Of a stretch of 64,000 nt of DNA, positions 12,050 through 22,389 are shown one piece after another (the first letter of the stretch is position 1; the number at the start of each line of letters is the position of its first letter). The DNA is from Datisca glomerata (taxonomy: Eukaryota; Streptophyta; Magnoliopsida; Cucurbitales; Datiscaceae). Location: positions 806,591-870,590 of the forward strand of contig QANY01004982.1 in the NCBI GenBank assembly GCA_003255025.1. Reading direction: 5' to 3'. The position numbers and the translations under genes are program-made. The notes beneath the pieces are model-generated. The model was not told the origin of the DNA. It did no database searches and worked only from the letters and a program-made list of their open reading frames with translations.

Positions 12050-13346
12050 GTTAGATTAGTTCAGTCAGACTTTAACCTTTTATTATCCCTTTATAAATTA
12101 GTATTTACTTCAATGTCATGTATCATTAGAATTATTGGTTTTACATAAAATAGTTTATTTATCAAATGCGTAGTAGTAATTAAGAAATCATTTCTAAAAA
12201 TACCAATATATTTATGAATGAAATTCAAAATGAATCCTTGCTCAATTAAAATAGCTACTAAAATAAGGTTCTTCCCAAAATCAGGATATAAAAAATGCCA
12301 CGTAAAACCATAAAACTGTTATCGAATGACAATATAATATTTTCAACAGATACGACCGATACTAGTGCTCAATTTCCCTAACGGAATTTGAACTCACCCT
12401 CATCAAGCATTCTGATTTTCATGAACTCCTACAAGGAACAACATATATGGTTAGTTGCTGCAGAGTCTACAATCCACGAAAAAGTAGAGTCATCCACATT
12501 TAGTAACAAGTACTATACCTTTAGAATCTCAACTCCTTGAGATAGTCTGGGTAGTTGCGTTTCCAATGGCCACCGGCTCCACAATAATGACACTTGTCTT
12601 TTAACTTATCCAGTTTTACAGTGCCCACACCTTTTGCATCTTTTGAGTTCTATTTTTTAGCCTTCTTCAGAACTCTCTTATGTTTCTTTTTAGTGCTAGA
12701 GGTGGAAAGCTTGATTTGAGTAAAGTTTGCCTCTCTAGTCTTCCTCTTACCCTTCAGAAATAGGGTCTCAGGAGCTTGTAGTTCCTTCATCAGCTTAGAA
12801 AGTGAGTACCTCAACTTATTCACCGAATATTTAAGTTTAAAGTTCTCAAAAGTGTCAGACAGAGTCTCAAGGATCATATCAACTTGTGTCCCACCATCTA
12901 ACTCAGCACTCATGATCTTCATCTCATTCAAATAATTAATGATCAACATCATATGCTCTCTGATAGGAGTTCCAAGTTTCATCATGGTTCATGAAGTTTC
13001 ACACAGTAGCCTGTTTGGCTTGACGACCCTAATCTATGAACATTTTAGTGATCTTCAACATCATATCAGCAGCAGTTATCATGTTCTGATGTTGTTGTTG
13101 CAACACATTGCTAATAAAAACCAAGATGTAACACCTGATGATCTCTTCATAACGCAGCCAAGAAGCATAAGCATCATTTTTCTCTTGAGTCAATTCAATA
13201 ATATGATCTAGGAGACAAGAGGTGGTGAGAACGAGCTTGTACTTTTATACCGTTAGGACGATATCAAGATTACATTTCTAATCCACATAACTTTCACTAG
13301 TAAGTTTTTTCGCATTTAAGGTAGTTGAGAGTGGGGATAGCGACAT
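12050..13346 (-). pseudogene. Copia C gag and protease
   Basis: Gag starts at an ATG at 13344-13346 on the minus strand (MSLSPLSTTLNAKKLTSES). It runs through the capsid domain, with MMKLGTPIREHMMLIINYLN and GGTQVDMILETLSDTFENFK (12650-12985). A Lys-rich tail and a zinc knuckle, CHYCGAGGHWKRNY (about 12550-12600), follow; the final Cys is replaced by Tyr. Protease-side sequence continues to about 12050 with many stops. The gene is broken by stops near the N terminus (after SYVD and after CETS). Confidence 0.8.
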
Positions 13347-13558
13347 GATTGCTAAATAGAATAAATCAAGCGGTGTAAATAAATACTCAATCATTTAGGA
13401 AAGTACATAATAATTTAAAAAAATACTTAATAATTTAAAAATCCAATAAAAATATTTCTTCCATGATGTTACGATCAATAACGATAGCTTGTATCATCTA
13501 AGGACAACGTCCAAGCTACCTCCTATCGCATCGAGAGTCCTTTCGTTTGGTTAACGTT

Positions 13559-14881
13559 TCTCGTGATGCCTCTACATCTAGTTTAACCAATCGCCAATGG
13601 TCTTCACCTTAGCCACATTAACTAGCCCTTATGATGGGTTCCAATGTGCTTCGGTTTAAGTGTTTAACCAACACATCGGCTTTAAAGGTTTCCATGAACT
13701 AACAGTCCATCTAGGAACGGTCATGCCTCACCATTTCCTTTACAAGCTTTAGCTTCTTAAGCAACTCGATAACTCAAGAGAGGACCGCTAGGGAGGCTAT
13801 AAACCATTCCTCGTGCCACGATCACAATTAGGGTTTGTGAAACCCTAGGTAATAACAATTAGGGTTTAGGAAACCCTGTAAAGTTTTACGAAAACCCTTA
13901 TCATATCTATTATCTTTTAAATTTTGAATTTTGAATTCCAAATGGATAAAAGATCATTATCAATTTTATATTTTTATCTTTTAAATGTTGAAATCAAAAT
14001 ATAATTATCTTTTTTAATCTTTTATCTTTTGAATTCAATTATCAATTTTATCTTTTTGTCTTTTGAATTTTGAATTATAAAAATGATATTCAATGGGATT
14101 ATTTAATTAAGAAAATAATTTTTCTTAATTAAAGGGTTATGATCAAATCTTAAAATGAGACAATTACAGACGTCATGGAAACTAGTATTTAGATTATTGT
14201 AATTTATTTATTATAATTTTATGGGTGTAATTCGAAATGAGTCAATAGGGAGGTTAAATTTGAATGGATTATTTATTATTAATCTCACATCATCATATAA
14301 CATGCCATATAGAAATAGAGATATGCCAATATCAAAATGCCATGTAGCATGTACGTGCATAATTGTAGTTTAAATTTATAATGGGTTATAATTTAAATAC
14401 AATGTGAATTTTATTTTAAATTGGGATTTAAATTTTATAAAATTTATGATTTTCGAAACCTGTTTTTCCAAATAAATTAAGAGTTATAATTTTTGAAAAA
14501 AATAACGAAAATTCCATTTTTTCTAAAAACTAAGTGGGGGAGTTGTTTACGTAGAAATGTTCCCAAGGTTCCCAACGCAAACTTGATCGTGGCACGATGA
14601 ATGGTTTAGAGTCACCCTACCGGTTCGCTCTTCAGTGGAAGAAACTTGAAAATTTTGTCGTTTTGAGTTATCGAGTTGCTTAAGAAGTTAAAGCTTGCAA
14701 AGGAAGTGGTGAGGCATGACCGTTCCTAGATGAACTGTTAGTTCATAGTAATCTTTAAAGCCGATGCGTTGGTTAAACACTTAGACTGAAACACATTGGA
14801 ACCCATCATAGGGGATAGTCAATAGGGTTAAGGTGAAAACCATTGGCGATTGGTTAAACTAGATGCAGTGGCAACATGAGA
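13559..14881. mobile_element. Long inverted-repeat (foldback-like) structure
   Basis: About 270-300 bp at 13559-13830 recur, reverse-complemented and diverged, at about 14590-14881. Shared blocks include 'ccaatcgccaatgg', 'gaacggtcatgcctcacca' and 'ttaagcaactcgataactc', each with its complement on the other arm. The 760-bp loop is AT-rich and holds no gene; it has the motif 'aattagggttt..gaaaccct' twice. The outer termini (TCTCGTGATGCC.../...GGCAACATGAGA) pair imperfectly. It lies where the 5' LTR/leader of copia C should be. It may be a foldback or MULE-like element, or an inverted duplication. Confidence 0.65.
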
Positions 14882-15532
14882 TTTAGAGCTAGATAAACGG
14901 GTTTGTTCTAAACTAATTTGTTACTGGTCCATTCAACATGCCACAACATGTCTAGGTCAAGTATCAAAGATAGTTAAATCATGATCCCAACAGCTGAGAT
15001 ATTGTCCGACAATTCAAACTCATTTTTTGGGATACTAAAGATTGTAACTAACTAAGTCAAGTTCATATTCACCTCAGGATTAAGGTTATTAAGAAAATAC
15101 TCTTATAGGTGTAACAATTAGATTTAGAGCTAGATGAACGGGTTTGTTCTAAACTAATTTGTTACTAGTCTATTTAACATGCCACAACATGTCTAGGTCA
15201 ACTGTTAGAGTCTCAACTCCCATGCCCCAAGACCGGCATCCTTGTGTTCAACCTAACAGTCGTAATCAGACTCGATTACCTGGTCGATCCTAAGATTGCG
15301 AATAACATTTTGAACTATTTCAGAAGAGTTTGTCAGAAAGACCCATTGGTCTTTATTCTTCTTATATTGACAATAGTTCCAGGACTTGAGTAAATTATAA
15401 AAATACTTTATTTATTACAAAAAAACATCCATTCATTCAATCATTAAATTTAGTAATACAAAATGTCAAAGAAATTACTAAATAATCATAAATAGTTATT
15501 ACACCACACTTTATGGACATAATTCCAACAAT
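14882..15532 (-). repeat. 5' LTR of copia C, rearranged
   Basis: 15000-15532 aligns with 7650-8171 of the 3' LTR. Left of it, 14882-14960 repeats an LTR segment already present at 15121-15205 ('atttagagctagat.aacgggtttgttctaaac'), so part of the LTR is duplicated. The remaining 1.2 kb of LTR (U5 side) and the primer-binding site are missing, replaced by the inverted-repeat structure. Confidence 0.75.
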
Positions 15533-15906
15533 AAAAATATCCAATTTTGAAGACCTAATTAAGAAAGTACTTGCAGTGATTAAATTAGGAATTACTAGTG
15601 AAAACTCTGCTGGAACCAAAAATACATTTTATCCATAAGAAAAATCTTCAATATTGAGGCCAAATGGCCTTTGAATCCCCTTGTAAGTCCCATTTGAGGT
15701 GATTTAAAGATCAATTGATTTCGATTCTGATACCATTGTACTATAGAAGTGACTTTATCCATAATTTAATAATTCAGAGTATTATCATAGACGTATTAGA
15801 CAAAGAAAAGTATGATCATGAACATGAAATCACCTCAAACACATTTACGCTCGCAATTATTGCATGAAAGAAAACAAGAAAGAAGACAAAAAATGCATGC
15901 AATATC
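15533..15906 (-). other. Older copia leader with primer-binding site
   Basis: On the minus strand TGGTATCAGA (15726-15735) is the initiator-tRNA-Met type primer-binding site of plant copia elements. It is preceded by ...AGTACA, a plausible LTR end. This suggests that copia C (insertion at 15532) and Tat element A (insertion after 15906) both landed in an older minus-strand copia element. Its LTR would continue at 38620. Confidence 0.4.
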
Positions 15907-16259
15907 TATAGAGGAAATTCACAATCACTAAAAATATAAGTGAATGGAATTGAGTAGAGAGAAAATCAAGCTTAAAACAAGAGTAATAATAGATTAAATC
16001 ATGTATTTCGAGGTGATATAGACCCGCATTTATACATAAAGCAACATTTATTTCTATTAATATTGTCTTTCCGTTGTGACTTATTCGGAGCCATTTTATG
16101 ATGTTTAGTTATGCCGTTGCAGCAGTTTGTTATTTCTGGAATGTTCCTCTTTGTCACCGATCATTTCATCTGACGGTCCTCAATGGCTAGATCCATGTTA
16201 AGCTTGATAATTGGTTAAGCCTTTGCCATGTGTCTTACGCACTATTAAGGTACCGTCCA
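15907..16259 (-). repeat. 3' LTR of Tat element A
   Basis: Pairs with 38265-38619. Shared blocks include 'cactaaaaatataagtgaatgg', 'cttattcggagccattttat' and 'ttggttaagcctttatcaca'-like sequence with scattered substitutions. The first two bases are TA instead of TG by mutation. The inner border is followed on the minus strand by a purine-rich AATGGGGTCAA, the likely polypurine tract. Confidence 0.85.
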
Positions 16260-16725
16260 TTGACCCCATTACACTCGGCAAAGTGCCTTTGCTAATGTGT
16301 AATGTAATAAATGTCTTGTGATAACTACTTGTCTTGAAAGACTACTTATTACTTTTCTTTGAGGATGTTGGAGTACACGTTGCTCATATTGGCATGCATT
16401 CATTCTCGATATCCTCATTGATGACGGCGATTAAATAGTAATTACATCTACCACATCCACTTAAATTGTATCCATTCAGTTTCTGTTCTGACTAGAATTT
16501 ATAGTCTGTGACACCTTTTCAATGAGTCTTTTCACATTTTAGTGTCTTTTCATCACACCCTTTGGTAATTCTAGAGTGGATTGCAGTTTCTATTTGACGC
16601 CCGTGGCTTATTTAAAGAGCCTTCGTCTTTATTCTTCATTCATTTTCCTTCTTTGTTGTAAGTGTTTTTATTTTTATAATGTTTTGCCACTTTCTACGTC
16701 ATCTCCTTCATCTATTCTTGGAAAA

Positions 16726-16913
16726 ATGGATTAGGAAACTGTCTTTTCTCCTTCAATCCCTAGAGTTAGGAATGAAGTAGAGTTTGAGAGTTCATTAGGA
16801 TTTATAGAGACACATTTTCTCGATGATGTCCACTATTCTCTAGGTGAGAATCGGGCTATGGGACAACCTTGTAGGCCCCTAACTCAGATTACTTTCCATA
16901 CTATGTATATAAC
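16726..16913 (+). pseudogene. Antisense ORF (aORF) of Tat A, N-terminal part
   Basis: Starting at ATG 16726 the plus frame reads SPSIPRVRNEVEFESSLGFI and then THFLDDVHYSL, opposite in sense to A's gag-pol. The start aligns with the minus-strand aORF of element B (PPVPLVRTQAELDQFIDFHR). The third codon is TAG. The frame is cut at 16913 by element B and resumes at 30602. The family is the plant 'putative gypsy type transposon' domain of Tat-type elements; its function is unknown. Confidence 0.65.
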
Positions 16914-16918
16914 ATTTG

Positions 16919-17339
16919 TGAACAGGCATAAAATCTCCACTAAAGACGTGTACAAAGAAGAGGCAATTAGAAAGGAATGTAAAGACCGTCATCTTGGTAG
17001 AATGGAAAAAGTCAATCAAGATCGTAGATTAAATCAAACTACTAGAATTAATCTAACAGTTAAATTTGAAATGCACGATTCTAGGGATAATATTCTTGTG
17101 CTCCTCCAAATATGGTTGTAATCCCCCCTATATATGGTTAAAATTCCTGAAATAGGTTGAATATTTCATCCTTGGCAATATAGAGAAAGATTTTTTGAAG
17201 TAAAAAAGGCCTATAATTAAATAGAGGCCAATTGTAAACATACGAATCCAATACAAAACAAGCAATTTTCATCTATTGCATCATCTAATATTTTCTTTTC
17301 TCTTTGCTTTTTTGAGTGTGTGAGGAAACATCCTTCACA
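16919..17339 (+). repeat. 5' LTR of Tat element B
   Basis: Aligns with 30238-30601 through blocks such as 'cactaaagac.tgtgtacaaagaaga', 'atgcacgattctagg' and 'tttttgagtgtgtgaggaaa'. It is about 57 bp longer than the 3' copy, chiefly near 17210-17260. Confidence 0.85.
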
Positions 17340-17401
17340 CTTTGGCGCTTTCATTGAGAGCAAGAAGAAAATCTCAAGAAAAACCCTTCCAAAACCAAGC
17401 G

Positions 17402-19020
17402 ATGCCTAGAACCAGATCAAACACCACCCTCAACGAGGGAAATAGAACTGGGAACGGGCAGGATCATGTCAATCAACTCGTCCGCTAGTTGAGATGTTCT
17501 AGACGATCTTGAATGGGATGCGAGAGATGGAGTAGAGGAATGCTGAACATTGTGCAATGCATGGAAAATGGTGCAAGACCAAATCAATACGCTACAACAA
17601 GAGTTTGTATAGACACATACATAGACTATCCAGTGAACCAACCATGAAGAATGGGAAAATCATTCAGAAGGAGGTGGATGAGAGGCTAGGCGAGAAGATA
17701 ACAAAAATAGCAGTAACATGCAGCATGAAGATGGAGAAATCTAGTCCCAACTTTATATGAAAGAAACAACGGGACAAGCCCGTCCGCTGAGAGTTATAAC
17801 GGAAGAGGTTGTGGAGAAGATGTTGGAGAGAAATATGATGGAGTTAAAAAATCTGGGGAGTACGGGAAAATCCAATCTTGAGTCACTCACCAGAACCCCA
17901 TTGAGTACGACAATCCTGGCAGTTCCAATACCAAAGAAGTTTGTGGCGCCTAAATTCAAGTACTACAAAGGAAATTCTGATTCAGTGGACCATCTTAGAT
18001 GGCTCAAATAGGTCATGGCGCTACATCAACACGAGGACGTGGTAATGTAATGTTCACCATCAGTCTAGATGGGACTATCTTGAAATGGTATTCTCTTCCA
18101 TTTTATTCAATTACTAACTTTACTTTTCTGTCTACTATCTTTTTGGAGCAGTACTCTACATATCGTGTAGCGATGGAGGACACAGAGTACCTGTTAACTA
18201 TCGCCACAAGAAGGGAGAATTCGTAAGTGAATATACCAACTGATTCAAAGCAGAGATAACCAAGGTGGAGAATTTTGATGGCTGAGTTACCAGACTGGCT
18301 TTCAGACGGGGGTTGGACCTAAACTCGCCTCACTTTTGAAGATTTTTCAAAGGTGAAACCATTAACTATGGTTGAGACATTCCAGCGGACACAAACCTAC
18401 ATCACACTAGAAGAAGAGAAGAAAATATTGTTGAGGCTAGCAGAATGGTGGAATGATGAGTGTAAAAAAGAAGAATGGAACTCCAGTACCGACAGGAAAA
18501 GAACCCAGAGAACGAAAAAAGATATTGAATGGGGTGACAGTGAGTGGGCAGGATTGAGAACCGAAGGAGACGCACTGACGATGTCCATCCAATAGATAAA
18601 TTCTATACACCTTTTATGGTGTCAAAATAAATCTCTCGATATGATTAAAGATAAGCCTTGGTTGAAAAGGCTAGCCCCACTCACAAAGGAACTGCATTAT
18701 AAAGACAAAGATAAATACTGCTCTTATCATAGGATCAACAGGCATAACACAAAATATTTCTTCTAGTTTAAAGATTACATTGGGAAACTGGTCAACGACG
18801 GCTACTTTAATCAGTATGCAAAAAAAGAAGAGTCGAGGTGGGAAAATGAAAAGGAAGTTTGTGATGGGGAGAAATGTGATAACAGGAAACAACCGCTTCA
18901 GATTGTCGATACAATTATGGCGTTGACTGAACAAGAAGGAACCACCAAGCAAGAGAGGAAGGTACATTGTAAGAAGCACGTGCTAAAGAGAATCAGGAGA
19001 AAGGAAGCTCTTCGAATGAT
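17402..19020 (+). pseudogene. Tat B gag
   Basis: An ATG 62 bp after the LTR opens MPRTRSNTTLNEGNRTGNGQ, soon stopped. The capsid (Retrotrans_gag) domain is at about 17780-18240: VPIPKKFVAPKFKYYKGNSD, SVDHLRWLK, then MALHQHED and LKWYSLPFYSITNFTFLSTIF in shifted frames. Further on VETFQRTQTYITLEEEK (18367 on) and YCSYHRINRHNTKYFF with FKDYIGKLVNDGYFNQY (about 18718-18820) match the tail of Tat gag. No CCHC knuckle is seen. Several frameshifts and stops. The same blocks occur in element A's gag. Confidence 0.8.
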
Positions 19021-19560
19021 AATGGAAATCTCTCGTTGATATTCGACGACTTGGATTTGGAACCTGATGAGCGTCACAATGACGCCCTAGTCATTTCAAT
19101 ACAAGTCGGACATTGATTATTGATGAGGGTACTTATTGTTAGCGGAAGCGCCGTCAACATTTTGCACCGCTACACACTTCAGAAGATGTCTATAGGGGAT
19201 CAGCAACTGTAAGGACCGTCACGACCACTGATACGCGTCAACGGGTCTGTCAGTTACTCTGAAGGAATTATTGTCCTTCCCGTAAATAATGTTGAACCAT
19301 TCAACCATCTTATAGAATTTGTGTTGTTAAACACCTCATCCCCCTATAACGCCATCCGAAGGAGAACATGGCTGCATAAAATGAAAGATTTACTGTCGAC
19401 GTATTATTAGGTGCTAAAATATCCATTCCCATAAGGAATCAAGACCATAAAGGGAGATCAAGCTACTACACGAATTGGCGCTCTAGCTGCATTAAAATCC
19501 TCAAGGAAAATGAAAACGGAAAAAAAGGTGGAAGAGCAAGCGGCAGCTATGAAACAATAG
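19021..19560 (+). pseudogene. Tat B aspartic protease
   Basis: The frame reads FDDLDLEPDERHNDALVIS, then LIVSGSAVNIL where retropepsins of this lineage have a D-x-G-S-S active-site loop. Here the catalytic Asp is replaced by Val. Downstream come VNNVEPFNHLIEFVLLNTSS, YNAI.R.TWLHKMK and GIKTIKGDQATTRIG, which closely match element A (SYNAILGRTWIHKMK, GIKTIKGDQAVAR). The domain normally matures the polyprotein; this copy is catalytically dead and contains stops. Confidence 0.75.
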
Positions 19561-19565
19561 CAGTC

Positions 19566-20460
19566 GTGGAAAAAGAAAGGTTGATGGGATTTCTGCAGAG
19601 GTACATAGACATCTTTACGACTACGACACAAGAAACAACAGGTATCCCTGAAAAAATAATATGTTATAAATTGGAAACGAAAACCACTACCAAGTTAGTA
19701 AAGCAACAAAATGCGAGTTTTGCTTTGGAACAAAACATGGTGATAAAACAAGAAGTAGAGAAACTTTTAAAAGTAAGCTTCATCCGTGAAGTAGACTATC
19801 TAGAGTGGCTCACCATTGTGGTTATGTAAAGAAAAAGACCTCCTGAAGGATGAATATATGTTGCCAAGAATAGACCAGATGGTGGATGTCACGTTAGGAC
19901 ACGAACTTCTCAGTTTCATGGACGCCTTCTCTAGATATAACCAGGTGAAAATGTTCCAACCTGACCAGGTAAAAACATCATTCATAACGGAACGAGGTAC
20001 TTACTATTATAAAGTAATGCTATTTGGGTTAAAAATGCAGGTGCAACTTACCAAAGGCTCGTGAATAAGATTTCCTGGGAGAAGATTAGAAAGACCATGG
20101 AAGTTTATGTAGATGGTATGTTAGTAAAGATTTGTAAATGGTAAGACCACATAAAAGACCTTGATGAAGCCTTCTCAATCTTAAAAGAAAGTTCCATGAC
20201 TTTAATCTGGAGAAATGCACTTTTAGCATGACAACGGGAAAGTTCCTTGGGCACCTGGTCACACAATGGAGAATTGACGTCCACCTGGATCAAGTTAAGG
20301 CCATCATGGAGATGAAGTACCCTAGAAGCCGGAGAGAGATACAAGGGCTAATGCTAAGGTTGACAACTCTAAACAGATTCCTCTCGTAGTCAACGGATAA
20401 CTGCAGGCTTTTCTTTGCAAAGTTAAGAAAAAATTCCATCGATGGCTAGGACGAAGATGA
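19566..20460 (+). pseudogene. Tat B reverse transcriptase
   Basis: Blocks run in order: EVEKLLKVSFIREVDYLEWL (about 19750-19810), then an internal deletion of the usual K.NGKWRMCVDF block. Next come MLPRIDQMVDVTLGHELLSF, MDAFSRYNQVK and TSFITERGTYYYKVMLFGLK (to 20040), then VYVDGMLVK at 20103-20128. The catalytic YVDD is YVDG, so the second Asp is lost. Continuation to about 20440 (KFLGHLV-like, LNRFLS, STDNCRLFF) reaches the start of RNase H, which is then deleted. Frameshifts separate the blocks. Confidence 0.82.
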
Positions 20461-21606
20461 ATTGTTGCTTGATAATAAGCTTCATGCGAGAAAAGTCCAA
20501 CAATAAAGTGCCAGGTACTGCTTGGTTAATGGATTATTATATAAAAGATCTTTTTCTGGCTCGCGTTTGAAGTGTTTGAGGGAGAAGGAGTCACAATATG
20601 TGTTGGTTGAGATCCACGAAGGTATATGTGAGAATCATACTAGGAGAAGATCATTAGCTCACAAAGTGTTGAACGAAAGATACTACTGGCAAAAATTGAA
20701 CCAAGACGCCAAGTGGTATGTAAAAAGTTTTCCAAGTGTCAATGCTTTGCTCCCGTAGCTAAGATGGATCCTTGGGAACTTAACACAGTGGCAAGCCTAT
20801 GACCGTTCAAACAAGTGGCACTTGACATTATTGGACCACTATCCATGGCACCAGCGTAAAAGCACTTTCCATCAGCAGCAACAGACTACTTTACTAAGTG
20901 GATTGAAGCTGAATCTTTCACAACAATTCGTGAGGAGGAAGTAAAATGATTTTTATGGAAGAATATAGTATGCCGGTATGGGATACCACATATTCTCATC
21001 TCTGACAAATGGCTTCATTTCACGGGGAAGATAGTGAAAACCTTCTGCGAAGACCTAAAAATTTCCAACTGGTTTTCTACGCCATACTATCCCAAGGGAA
21101 CGGACAAGCTAAAAGGTCGAACCGTATTATACTTGATAGCTTGAAGAAATTACTAGAATTGGCTAAATGAAAGTGGGTGGAGGAATTACCAGCAATATTG
21201 TGGGCGTACAGAACCAACGCTAAGGAAACAAAGGTGAGACACATTTTGCTTTGGCATACGGAACGGAAGCGATAATACTGGTAGAAATTGGAGGCCCAAC
21301 TATGACATTAAAGTTGAGTGAGCAAAAAAAATGAAGAACTTCTAAATAAAAATCTTGACCTGTTGGAAGAAAAAAGAGAAGCGACTCAGATGGGAATTCC
21401 AAAAAGGACATATAGTGTTGAAAAAAGTCTTCCAAACAGAAGGGAAATCTGAACCAGCTTGGGAAGGGCTGTACATTATCCAAGGAGTTGGTGGCAGCGG
21501 ATATTATTACCTAGCAACGGAAGAAGGGGAAAAGCTAGCAAAGTTGTGGAACGCCATTCATCTGAAAGGTACTTTGTGTAATTTATGGATATTTTATAGT
21601 GAATAA
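20461..21606 (+). pseudogene. Tat B integrase
   Basis: Begins in the linker (LHARKVQQ, YCLVNGLLYKRSF). The zinc-binding HHCC region reads VEIHEGICENHTRRRSLAHK with VLNERYYWQKLNQDAKWYVK; the CC pair is degraded (SFPSVNAL). The catalytic core at about 20800-21150 reads VALDIIGPLS, ATDYFTKWIEAESF, YGIPHILISDKWLHF, where the second catalytic Asp is followed by KW instead of NG. The C-terminal region reads GHIVLKKVFQTEGKSEPAWE and GLYIIQGVGGSGYYYLATEE, ending WNAIHLKG. Stops and frameshifts are present. The RNase H domain expected upstream is missing. Confidence 0.82.
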
Positions 21607-22389
21607 TTTCCCCATGGATTTTTTCTGTAAGGGTTTTCCACGTAAAAAATTTTGTGCCAATTATCTCTCTTCTCTCTAATAAATAAAAGGTCGGCGGTCC
21701 TATGGCTTAAGTTCTTGAGAGTGGAAAAAACCTTCTCTAAGAAATGTGGAGGTCCTGTTGCCTAAGCCCTTATGAGCACGAAAAATATTCTCTTAGAAAT
21801 GTGGAAAATAAACATGATCCTTTCCCTAAGTCTTTGAGAACAGACAAGTCATAAAACTTTGAACAAAACACGCAACAGCCAAAGTCCATGAAAGCGAATA
21901 ACTCGGAAATGGGAACACATTATTCAAGGTAAAGCAAAGGACATTTGTTTCCTTAGAAAAAGACTAAAAGGTAGAAATTAAAGTACCTAGGAGTGGCTCA
22001 CAAAGAAAGCCGAATCACCAAAACGCCAAACACTATAAGTGGAATTCCCTTTAAAAGTTTTTAGGTTTCACAAGTTTTAACCGAAATTGTTACAAGTTCT
22101 CTAATTGTAAGACTTTCCGATACCCAGAAGAATTGGCAAAGAGTAAGTCCTCATTGATTGAAGATGGAAGTACATAAGTCATGTTCAAAGCTCCAAAAAA
22201 GGGAAGAAAAGAAGTAGTAATTTGACAAAGAGTTAAAAAGGATCATCTCATTAATAATAACTAAAAGTTACAAAATGATCTTGACAAAAGAAAAATGCAG
22301 GAAAGTACATGAAAGGAAAATTACAGGTTACAAAAGAAGCCAAGAAAAAACTAAGGAGCAGCCTAATTAATCGGATCAGAAGTGTTGAC
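21607..22389 (+). repeat. Tat B pol-aORF spacer with 55-bp tandem repeat
   Basis: Non-coding spacer. Two 55-bp copies (21696-21750 and 21751-21805) begin GGTCCT.T.GC.TAAG and end AGAAATGTGGA. A third, partial and more diverged copy runs to about 21850. Similar repeats after pol are common in Tat-lineage elements. Confidence 0.7.

Larger units (their letters stand above)
9741..12050 (-). pseudogene. Copia C integrase, split by an insertion
   Basis: The minus strand reads FEDFLKEECILSQLKAPC down to about 11615. It then breaks off and resumes at about 10319 with LTPEIPEQNGVSERKNRTLL, which is the conserved PEQNGV.ERKNRT block of copia integrases. The break is exactly the 10320-11614 insertion. 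The left part continues into the integrase-RT linker (9430-9780). Several stops are present. It would have inserted cDNA into the genome; here it is inactive. Confidence 0.8.
6359..15532 (-). mobile_element. Ty1/copia retrotransposon C (complete boundaries, internally disrupted)
   Basis: The element lies on the minus strand: 5' LTR at the right, then gag, protease, integrase, RT, RNase H and 3' LTR at the left. Its outer ends read TGTTGGATC... at 6359 and ...AATTCCAACA at 15532, giving the terminal TGTTGG/CCAACA. Both are flanked by the same 5 bp, ATAAA (6354-6358 and 15533-15537), a target-site duplication. The polypurine tract AAGTGGGAGATTG lies next to 8171. A 1.3-kb DNA element splits the integrase, and the 5' LTR is partly replaced by a long inverted-repeat structure. 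Gag and pol carry many stops, so it cannot move by itself. Confidence 0.85.
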
